DNA of 13,100 nt, taken from contig CAYXHP010000030.1 in the NCBI GenBank assembly GCA_964465015.1, forward strand, positions 1 to 13,100, written 5' to 3'. The notes beneath the pieces were generated by a model. It was given only the letters and a program-made list of their open reading frames with translations, was not told the origin of the DNA and searched no databases. This DNA comes from Humimonas sp964465015 (lineage in GTDB: Bacteria; Gemmatimonadota; Gemmatimonadetes; Palauibacterales; Palauibacteraceae). The stretch's first letter is position 1. Every line of letters begins with the position of its first letter. Positions 6,910 through 12,489 of the stretch are shown piece by piece. A program made the translations under genes and the position numbers.

Positions 6910-7674
6910 TCAGGCCAGCCCGACCAGCCTCAAGTACGCGTGGAGGAGGCTCTCGCCCGCCACGAACGTGACCGCGGCCCCGAGCGCGAGAAAGACCCCG
7001 AACGGTACCAGGCGCTTGGTCTTGAGGCTGATGGGTCCGAAGATGATCGAGCCCAGGAGGGCCCCGAGGAAGATCGTGAGGAGCGCCCCGGCCGGTCCGA
7101 GGAACGCCCCTACCATGCCCATCATCTTGACGTCTCCAGCTCCCATCGCGGGCCGGCGCAGCGCCTTCTCGCCCAGCCACCCGACCACGAACAGGGCCAC
7201 GAAACCGGTCGCGGCGCCGGCCAGGGACATGAGTGGCCCGATCCGGCCCGGGAGCAGCGACAGAGCCAGGCCGGCTCCCAAGCCGCCCAGGCTGAGCACG
7301 TCTGGAATCAGATAGTGCCGCGCGTCGATCAGCGCGATGGCCAGGAGCAGGCTCCCGAACACCGCCGCCCGGAGCGCGGTCCACTCGGGCCCGTACAGCA
7401 GCGCTGCTCCGGCCCACAGCAGTCCCCCCGCGACCTCGATCCCCGGGTAGAGCGGCGAGATGCGCTCCCCGCAGTCCCGGCAGCGGCCGCGCAGCCACAC
7501 GTAGCTGAGCACCGGAATGTTGTCGAACCAGCGAATCTGCGAGGCACACGTCGGGCAGCGAGAGCGCGGGGACACGACCGACTCGCCGGCAGGGAGACGC
7601 GCCACGCACACGTTGAGGAACGAGCCGACCGCGAGGCCGATCAGGGTCGCGTAGGCCACGAACAATGCGTTCAA
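6910..7674 (-). CDS. pilD: Prepilin peptidase / N-methyltransferase (type IV leader peptidase)
   Basis: A 254-residue inner-membrane aspartic protease that cleaves type IV prepilin and pseudopilin leaders and usually methylates the new N-terminus. Visible features: GSFLNVCVARLP (17-28), a tetracysteine zinc-binding loop (Cys40, Cys43, Cys65, Cys68) typical of the bifunctional form, catalytic-type Asp117 in ALIDARHYLIPD, and Asp181 in GAGDVK, followed by several membrane helices. The start is TTG 7674, overlapping the trmH-type stop as TTGA with AGGA about 10 nt upstream. In-frame TTG 7665 or GTG 7659 would shorten it by 3 or 5 residues. No pilin or secretion genes are nearby, so its substrates are encoded elsewhere. 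Confidence 0.92.
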   Translation of the reverse strand: MNALFVAYATLIGLAVGSFLNVCVARLPAGESVVSPRSRCPTCASQIRWFDNIPVLSYVWLRGRCRDCGERISPLYPGIEVAGGLLWAGAALLYGPEWTALRAAVFGSLLLAIALIDARHYLIPDVLSLGGLGAGLALSLLPGRIGPLMSLAGAATGFVALFVVGWLGEKALRRPAMGAGDVKMMGMVGAFLGPAGALLTIFLGALLGSIIFGPISLKTKRLVPFGVFLALGAAVTFVAGESLLHAYLRLVGLA

Positions 7675-8450
7675 GGGCTCGGCTTCCTGGAGGAGAAGAT
7701 CCGGTCCATGAGGAGGGCGGCCGCCACGGCCACGTTGAGAGACTCGACCTCGTCGGCGAGGGGAATGGCCACGCGTCGCTCGGCGGCTTCCAGGAGCTCG
7801 CGCGACACGCCCGCGCCCTCGTTGCCCAGGACGAGAGCGACCCGCTCCGGGAGCGGGCCGCCGCGCGGGAGCGGCTCCCCGCCGGCGTCGGCCGCCCACA
7901 GCGGGCGGTCCTCCGAGCCGAGCTCGCGAACGGCCTCCGGCCGCCCCGCCCGCACCACGGGCATCCGGAACACCGAGCCCGCCGACGCCCGTACCGCCTT
8001 GGGGTTCCAGGGATCCACGGTCCCCTCGAGGGCGACCGCCCCTCCGACTCCGAGCGCCTCGGCCGTGCGGAGTAGAGTGCCGAGGTTCCCGGGATCCTGG
8101 ACTCCGTCGAAGACCAGGAGGTCGCCATCGGGCAGGTCGCTCCAGTCGTATCGCGGCACCTCGAAGACCGTCAGCACGCCCTGCGGCCTCACCGTGTCGG
8201 CGAGCTCGACCAGCAGCCCTTCGCTCACGGTCTCGATCGGCACGCCGGCGCTCCGGGCGCGGTCCAGGAGCGGAGCCGTCTCCGGATCGGCGGCTTCCTC
8301 GTCTGTAGACAGCACCTGCCGGAGCCGGAGGCCCGAGTCGAGGAGCTCACGCAGGAGGCGAGGACCCTCGGCCAGGGCCAGCCCCTCCGCGTCGCGTCCC
8401 TTGCGGCGTGCGAGGGCGCGCCATCGTTTGAGCTGCGAGCGGCTGGGCAT
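7671..8450 (-). CDS. TrmH/SpoU-family RNA 2'-O-ribose methyltransferase
   Basis: A 259-residue SPOUT (trefoil-knot) enzyme that uses S-adenosylmethionine to methylate the 2'-OH of tRNA or rRNA. An N-terminal L30e-like substrate-binding domain (about 8-98) is followed by the three SpoU motifs: DGVQDPGNLGTLLRTAEALG at 115-134 (motif 1, with the catalytic-type Asn and Arg), LVLGNEGAGVS at 206-216 (motif 2) and IPLADEVESLNVAVAAA at 229-245 (motif 3). The exact RNA target cannot be told from sequence; it could be an RlmB, TsnR or TrmH-like enzyme. ATG 8450 is chosen because it gives the usual basic N-terminus; the SD is weak. It overlaps the prepilin peptidase gene by 4 nt. Confidence 0.9.
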   Translation of the reverse strand: MPSRSQLKRWRALARRKGRDAEGLALAEGPRLLRELLDSGLRLRQVLSTDEEAADPETAPLLDRARSAGVPIETVSEGLLVELADTVRPQGVLTVFEVPRYDWSDLPDGDLLVFDGVQDPGNLGTLLRTAEALGVGGAVALEGTVDPWNPKAVRASAGSVFRMPVVRAGRPEAVRELGSEDRPLWAADAGGEPLPRGGPLPERVALVLGNEGAGVSRELLEAAERRVAIPLADEVESLNVAVAAALLMDRIFSSRKPSP

Positions 8451-8589
8451 GCTACCGGGGTCGGCTCCCGCTGACGGCGGCTCCTGGGACGATCGGCCCG
8501 GCCTTTCCTTCTTCGTAGAGGGCACGAGCCACGATGAAGCGTCGACGCAAGTTGCCGCGGTCCGGCGGGGACGCGCCAGCCGGCCTTCC
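8451..8589. promoter_or_regulatory. Divergent intergenic region between the RNA methyltransferase gene and thiD
   Basis: This 139-bp region must contain the promoters of both divergent genes, but I see no convincing -35/-10 pair and no TPP riboswitch elements (neither a CUGAGA-like nor an ACCUGAUC-like block) ahead of thiD. On the minus strand GTG 8532 opens a 26-codon frame ending 2 nt before the methyltransferase ATG; it has no SD and I treat it as chance. The plus-strand mini-ORF is listed separately. Confidence 0.5.
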
Positions 8590-8593
8590 ATGA
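8534..8593 (+). CDS. Possible 19-codon leader ORF overlapping the thiD start
   Basis: ATG 8534 opens a short basic peptide (MKRRRKLPRSGGDAPAGLP) whose TGA overlaps the thiD ATG as ATGA (8590-8593). AGAGGG sits 11 nt upstream, an imperfect SD spacing. thiD itself has no recognisable SD, so reinitiation after this mini-ORF is a possible way to translate it. The overlap could be coincidental and the peptide resembles nothing I know. Confidence 0.25.
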   Translation: MKRRRKLPRSGGDAPAGLP

Positions 8594-9432
8594 CCGGGCG
8601 GTCCGCTCCACCCGTCGCCCTCACGATCGCCGGGAGCGACTCGGGGGGAGGCGCCGGCATCGAGGCTGACCTCAAGACCTTCCAGGCGTTCGGTGTCTTC
8701 GGCACCGCGGCCGTCACGGCCGTCACGGCACAGAACACCCTCGGAGTTCGGGGCATCGAGGTCGTGGATCCGGCCATGGTCCGGCTCCAGATCGGGGCGG
8801 TCGTCGAGGACCTTCATCCGGCCGCCGCCAAGACCGGCATGCTGGCGGACGCTCCCACCGTAGAAGCGGTGGCCGGGGCGCTGGCGGAGTGGGAGATCCC
8901 GCACCTCGTGGTCGACCCGGTCATGGTCGCGGCCAACGGCGAGCCGCTCCTCGCGCCCGGGGGACGCGAGGCACTTCGCGACCGCATCCTGCCCCTGGCC
9001 ACGATCATGACCCCCAACCTGGACGAGGCGGAGCTCCTGGTGGACGCCGAGGTCCGGGACGAGGCGGGCATGCGGCGAGCCGCCGAACGGCTCGCCGCCA
9101 CCTCGGGAGCCGCGGTGCTCGTCAAGGGTGGCCACCTCGAGGGGAGCCTGGTCGTGGATGTCCTCCGGTCGGACGGGCGCTGGTGGGAGTGGCGGGCCCC
9201 ACGGATCGAGACCCGGGCCGGTCACGGGACGGGCTGCACGCTGTCGGCCGCGATCGCGGCCGGGCTGGCGCTGGGATGGCCGCTCGTCGACGCCGTGGAC
9301 CGGGCTATCCGGTACACGCGGGCCGCCCTCGCCGCGGGCCCCGCTCTCGGCTCGGGAACCGGGCCGCTGGAGCACCGTGTGGAGGTGCCCGCGAGAGCCC
9401 GCGACTTCGCGCCGGAGGGCGAGGAGGGCTAG
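8590..9432 (+). CDS. thiD: Hydroxymethylpyrimidine / phosphomethylpyrimidine kinase
   Basis: A 280-residue ribokinase-fold enzyme that phosphorylates HMP and then HMP-P to HMP-PP for thiamine synthesis. Motifs in order: LTIAGSDSGGGAGIEADLKT (11-30, pyrimidine binding), AKTGML (80-85), VVDPVMV (107-113), TPNLDEAE (141-148) and the anion-hole/active-site segment GHGTGCTLSAAIA (211-223) with the Cys216 characteristic of ThiD. The length is usual for stand-alone ThiD. ATG 8590 gives the family N-terminus but has no SD. Its stop overlaps the stop of the convergent PNP gene in CTAG (9429-9432). Together with thiO it gives this window one enzyme each for the pyrimidine and thiazole branches. Confidence 0.95.
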   Translation: MTGRSAPPVALTIAGSDSGGGAGIEADLKTFQAFGVFGTAAVTAVTAQNTLGVRGIEVVDPAMVRLQIGAVVEDLHPAAAKTGMLADAPTVEAVAGALAEWEIPHLVVDPVMVAANGEPLLAPGGREALRDRILPLATIMTPNLDEAELLVDAEVRDEAGMRRAAERLAATSGAAVLVKGGHLEGSLVVDVLRSDGRWWEWRAPRIETRAGHGTGCTLSAAIAAGLALGWPLVDAVDRAIRYTRAALAAGPALGSGTGPLEHRVEVPARARDFAPEGEEG

Positions 9433-10292
9433 CCGACGGGCCCCGGCTCCCGTGCGAGGGCGCCGAGGCTCCCCAGCACCAGGCGACCGAACGGCTCCGC
9501 CACGCGCCGGCCGGTCTGGAGGACCTCGTCGTGGCGGAGGGGACCGGGGCCGATCCCGGCGGCGAAGTTGGTGATACAGCTCACCCCCACACACCGGAGA
9601 CCGGCCGCTCGCGCCGCCAGCACCTCCGGCACCGTGGACATCCCGACCGCGTCGGCCCCCATCCTCGCCAGCATGGCGATCTCGGCCGGCGTCTCGTACG
9701 CCGGCCCCAACATCCCGGCGTAGACACCCTCGGCGAGCGGGATCCCGGCCGCCCGGGCGGCCCGGCGCACCAGAGCCCGGAGCCCCGGATCGTACGCGCC
9801 CAGGAGGTCGGGCCAGCGCGCCTCCCCCGGGCGCGGCGGACCCGCCAGCGGGGAGGCTCCCATGAGGTTCAGGTGGTCGGCGATGAGCAGGAGCCGGCCG
9901 GGCGACAGGCGCGCGCGGACCGAGCCGGCCGCGTTGGTCACGAACAGGGTGTCGGCCCCGAGCCGGGCCGCCACCCGGACGGGCAACGCCACTCGAGCGG
10001 GCGAGTGGCCCTCGTACAGATGCGGCCGCCCGGCCAGCCCCAGCACGGGCACGCCCGCGAGCCGGCCCGCGACCACGAGCCCGGCGTGCCCCTCCACGGC
10101 CGGGACGGGCCACCCGGGAATCTCCCTGCAGGGGAGGCGGACTGCCGCCTCGCACCGATCGAGGAGCCCGCCGAGACCCGATCCGAGGACCAGCGCGACC
10201 CGGGGCCGGAATTCGTCCAGGCGATCGGCCAGGAACCGGACGGCCCTCTGCTCGTCCGCCAGGGGGGAAGCCCCGGGATCCGGCTCGCTCAC
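9429..10292 (-). CDS. punA: Purine nucleoside phosphorylase (trimeric, PNP family 2 type)
   Basis: A 287-residue cytoplasmic enzyme that splits (deoxy)inosine and (deoxy)guanosine with phosphate into free base and (deoxy)ribose-1-phosphate. Signatures: VALVLGSGLGGL (32-43, phosphate loop), AGRPHLYEGH (87-96), TNAAGS (119-124), Glu200 in GPAYETPAE (base binding), GADAVGMSTVPEV (212-224) and Asn242 in CITNFAAG. Positions match those of the mammalian trimeric enzyme almost residue for residue. The close relative MTAP is less likely given Glu200 and Asn242. The start is GTG 10292, overlapping the deoC stop as GTGA without a strong SD. It is the last gene of the rhomboid-deoC-PNP operon. Confidence 0.93.
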   Translation of the reverse strand: MSEPDPGASPLADEQRAVRFLADRLDEFRPRVALVLGSGLGGLLDRCEAAVRLPCREIPGWPVPAVEGHAGLVVAGRLAGVPVLGLAGRPHLYEGHSPARVALPVRVAARLGADTLFVTNAAGSVRARLSPGRLLLIADHLNLMGASPLAGPPRPGEARWPDLLGAYDPGLRALVRRAARAAGIPLAEGVYAGMLGPAYETPAEIAMLARMGADAVGMSTVPEVLAARAAGLRCVGVSCITNFAAGIGPGPLRHDEVLQTGRRVAEPFGRLVLGSLGALAREPGPVG

Positions 10293-10999
10293 GCCGAGCG
10301 GCTCTTCGGGGGCATCGCGTCCCGCGCCGGTGGCTCGCGGCATCCGGCCAGCTCGACCCCGCGCGAGGTTCCGAGCCGCGTCGCCCCGGCCGCCACGAGC
10401 CGGAAGGCGGCCTCGCACGTGCGGATCCCGCCCGAGGCCTTGATCCCCACGCCCGGGCCCGCCGCTCCCCGCAGGAGCGCCACGGCTTCCGGCGTGGCAC
10501 CGCCCGCGGGATGGAACCCGGTCGAGGTCTTGAGGAAGTCGGCGCCCGAGCCGGCCGCCACCCGCGCGGCCCGGAGGATCTCCGGCTCCTCGAGCGCCGC
10601 CGTCTCGAGGATCACCTTCACCAGGGCCCGGCCATCCACCGCCCGGACGACGTCGCGGACCTCCCGCTCCAGCACCTCCCAGCGCCCCTCCTTCATCGCG
10701 CCGAGGTCCGCCACGACGTCCAGCTCGCGGGCCCCCAGCTCCAGCGCTTCGGCCGCTTCCCGCACCTTCTGCGGGGTCCGGAGCGCCCCGAGTGGGAAGG
10801 CGACGACCGTGCAGGGTGCGGGCGCTTCCCCTGCCAGGATCGCGGAGACGCGCTCGACGTGGACCGGGTTCACGCACACGGCCGCGAATCCGAGCCGGAT
10901 GGCCTCGTGGCACAGGCGCTCCGCATCGGCGACCGTGGTCTCCGGACCCAGGGCGGTGTGGTCGATGAGGGCCGCGAGCGGGCCGCTTCCGCCGCTCAG
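10289..10999 (-). CDS. deoC: Deoxyribose-phosphate aldolase, apparent CTG start
   Basis: A 236-residue class I aldolase that cleaves 2-deoxyribose-5-phosphate to glyceraldehyde-3-phosphate and acetaldehyde. The N-terminus begins LAALIDHTALGPETT as in the family. Catalytic residues are visible: Asp94 in ELDVVADLG, Schiff-base Lys157 in DFLKTSTGF and Lys187 in VGIKASGGIRT. No ATG, GTG or TTG lies at a plausible start: the frame has none for tens of codons upstream, and the first downstream GTG is about 42 codons in, which would remove the first strand. CTG 10999 overlaps the rhomboid stop as CTGA and is preceded by GGAGGGGG (11013-11006), an excellent SD. The C-terminal roughly 15 residues are a polar tail. 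Confidence 0.93.
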   Translation of the reverse strand: MSGGSGPLAALIDHTALGPETTVADAERLCHEAIRLGFAAVCVNPVHVERVSAILAGEAPAPCTVVAFPLGALRTPQKVREAAEALELGARELDVVADLGAMKEGRWEVLEREVRDVVRAVDGRALVKVILETAALEEPEILRAARVAAGSGADFLKTSTGFHPAGGATPEAVALLRGAAGPGVGIKASGGIRTCEAAFRLVAAGATRLGTSRGVELAGCREPPARDAMPPKSRSA

Positions 11000-11736
11000 A
11001 ACAGGCCCCCTCCGAGATCGCCGGCGACGCGGCGCTTGGCCTCGAGCAGCTTCGAGCTCCGAAAGAGCGGGATGAGGGCGCCGCCCGAGACGAAACCGCC
11101 TACGTGCGCCCACACCGCCACGTTGCCGGCCGCGCCGGCGGCCCCGGTGAACAGCTGCAGTCCGAACCATTCCAGGAGGAGCAACCAGGCGGGGAGCGGG
11201 AAGATCCGGATGATGATGAAGATGATGAAGATCGTGTATACGCGGACGCGCGGGTACAGCACCAGGTAGGCGCCCATGACGCCGCTGATCGCTCCCGAGG
11301 CGCCGATGGTCGGCACCGGGCTCGAGGGCGCCGAGACCACCTGCGCGCCGGCGGCCAGGACTCCGCACAGGAGGTAGAAGACGGCGAACCGCACGTGCCC
11401 CATCGAGTCCTCGATGTTGTTCCCGAACACCCAGAAGAACCACATGTTCATGATCAGGTGGAGCCAGCCGCCGTGCATGAACATCGACGTGAAGACCGAC
11501 CACCACGCGGGCCCGCCGAGCGTGCACTGCAGCGGGCCTTCGCGCAGGCGCGCTCCGGCCGGGATGGCCCCGGTCAACCGCCCCGGGATGAGCCCGTGCC
11601 GGCACAGGGACTGGAGGTAGCCGGTCCCGACCCCCGCGTGCTCGAAAGTGAGCCACACGGCCACGTTGACCGCGATGATGAAGACGGTCACGTAGGGAGT
11701 GAGGAGCGTGGGGTTGTCGTCCTTCAGCGGAAACAT
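10996..11736 (-). CDS. Rhomboid-family intramembrane serine protease
   Basis: A 246-residue inner-membrane protein with about six helices. The catalytic dyad is visible as Ser147 in GASG and His211 in AHVGG; the helix-2 motif HLIMN supplies His93 and Asn97, the oxyanion-type residues. The loop after helix 1 carries Cys45 and Cys71, which could form a disulfide. Helix 5 (about 166-180, rich in I and F) is encoded by a low-complexity GAT/GAA tract. ATG 11736 gives the usual rhomboid start (MFPLKDDNPT) but lacks an SD; a promoter-like TAAGCT ends 7 nt upstream, suggesting a leaderless message. The frame stays open for 190 more codons upstream through repeat DNA, judged non-coding. First gene of an operon with deoC and PNP. 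Confidence 0.92.
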   Translation of the reverse strand: MFPLKDDNPTLLTPYVTVFIIAVNVAVWLTFEHAGVGTGYLQSLCRHGLIPGRLTGAIPAGARLREGPLQCTLGGPAWWSVFTSMFMHGGWLHLIMNMWFFWVFGNNIEDSMGHVRFAVFYLLCGVLAAGAQVVSAPSSPVPTIGASGAISGVMGAYLVLYPRVRVYTIFIIFIIIRIFPLPAWLLLLEWFGLQLFTGAAGAAGNVAVWAHVGGFVSGGALIPLFRSSKLLEAKRRVAGDLGGGLF

Positions 11737-11743
11737 GCCGGGG

Positions 11744-11773
11744 AGCTTAGAGCGGCGGCTCCGCGCCGCGCAA
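11744..11773 (-). promoter_or_regulatory. Candidate leaderless promoter of the rhomboid-deoC-PNP operon
   Basis: On the minus strand TTGCGC (11773-11768), an 18-nt spacer and TAAGCT (11749-11744) end 7 nt before ATG 11736, so transcription would begin at or within 1-2 nt of the start codon. This agrees with the absence of any SD. The -35 half matches the TTGCG- form of the ATP synthase promoter in this window. The evidence is two short matches only. Confidence 0.35.
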
Positions 11774-11844
11774 CGCATCCGGCCGGGGGCGTGGGCGGCT
11801 TCGCCCGGCACGTCGGGGCATCGTGGGCGGGGGGGCGGGGCGAG

Positions 11845-11984
11845 GGGGGAAAGGTCCCTCTGTCGCCTTCGCTTCGCACCCGCCGGGCGTGCCGGCGTGC
11901 GCGTGGACCGAGGCTCGCCCTGCCCCCGGAGCCAGCGTGCTCCCCTGGCTGCTCCGCTTCGGCTCTGTCGGGGACCTTTCCCCC
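11845..11984. repeat. Palindromic repeat element, copy A
   Basis: A 140-bp element bounded by perfect 14-bp inverted repeats GGGGGAAAGGTCCC (11845-11858) and its complement (11971-11984); the similarity continues a few bases outward with one indel. Inside, at 11864-11891, lies a 28-bp core that is perfectly repeated in inverted orientation in copy B. It encodes no protein I recognise and no target-site duplication is evident. It resembles a small non-autonomous or REP-like dispersed element. Confidence 0.6.
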
Positions 11985-12114
11985 TCGGCCACCCCCTCCC
12001 TGCAGCCAGGATGGACCCGTGTGAGGCGCGCCGTCCGACTCCGGTGCGTACGGCCCGTGGCGCCGCGCGAAGCCACCGCCGGGGGAGAGGCAGGGCGATG
12101 GCCTCACGGGCCGG

Positions 12115-12269
12115 GGCGGGGCCGGACGCCAGCTGTCTCCGAGCGAAGCAGCGGAAGAGGCTCGCTGGCGCGTGGTCCCGGGCGAGCGACGGCCACCGAG
12201 CACACGACCACGCCCGGCGGGTGCGAAGCGAAGGCGCAGCCGAGGAGACACCTGCCGCCCGGCCTCGCC
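12115..12269. repeat. Palindromic repeat element, copy B (inverted relative to A)
   Basis: A 155-bp element with 26-bp terminal inverted repeats (12115-12140 and 12244-12269) matching at 22 of 26 positions, centred on CAGSTGTCTCC. Its 28-bp segment 12209-12236 is the exact reverse complement of 11864-11891 in copy A, and similarity continues at a lower level (17/23 over the best adjacent block) beyond the core. Diverged ends around a conserved core suggest an older copy or a different member of the same repeat family. Confidence 0.6.
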
Positions 12270-12299
12270 CGCCCATCCCCCGCGCCTCCCTCTGCCGTA

Positions 12300-12328
12300 A
12301 TGACACGAACCCGCCCCCTCAGTGTCAA
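12300..12328. promoter_or_regulatory. Nearly symmetric promoter/operator upstream of dnaK
   Basis: Minus strand: a perfect TTGACA (12328-12323), 17-nt spacer, then TGTCAT (12305-12300). Because of the dyad TGACAC-N15-GTGTCA (12301-12327), the plus strand reads ATGACA-N17-TGTCAA over the same bases, a weaker promoter toward dnaK. The site is an AT-richer island in very GC-rich DNA. It may fire leftward, in both directions, or bind a dimeric regulator. No CIRCE (TTAGCACTC-N9-GAGTGCTAA) or clear heat-shock sigma promoter was seen before dnaK. Confidence 0.45.
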
Positions 12329-12489
12329 TATGTCGCAAATCCGGGCCGTTTCGGGGCCCGGGAACCGGCACATCGCTTGCACCCAGCCCTGTCGCGGCCG
12401 ACGCCCGGCGAGGTTGCCCGGCGTGCGGACGTCCGACTTCGGAGAGCGGGCGGAGACCACACCTACACGCAAGCGCGAGGACGACTGTC

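Larger units (their letters stand above)
11737..12489. other. 753-bp divergent intergenic region between rhomboid gene and dnaK
   Basis: Apart from the two repeat copies and the promoter-like sites listed separately, the region shows no protein I can support. Open frames exist on both strands, but they are low-complexity Arg/Pro/Gly/Ala sequence of the kind GC-rich DNA produces by chance, and they run straight through the repeats. The segment 12330-12489 is the presumed dnaK leader, roughly 150 nt if the plus-strand promoter is used, with no riboswitch or RNA gene recognised. Confidence 0.6.

Noticed and set aside
8453..8532. 26-codon minus-strand frame (MARALYEEGKAGPIVPG...) just before the methyltransferase gene
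   Set aside because: GTG start without SD, no recognised family, and short frames are common at this GC content; not enough to call a gene.
8452..10500. Minus-strand open frame of 682 codons opposite thiD and across PNP/deoC
   Set aside because: Arg/Gly/Pro-rich low-complexity shadow; thiD on the plus strand and PNP in another frame explain the DNA.
11199..11238. GAT/GAA microsatellite-like tract
   Set aside because: It lies inside the rhomboid gene and encodes an Ile/Phe-rich membrane helix in frame, so coding constraint explains it.
12300..12489. CIRCE operator or heat-shock sigma promoter before dnaK
   Set aside because: Searched by eye for TTAGCACTC/GAGTGCTAA and CTTGAA...CCCCAT patterns; nothing close enough was found.
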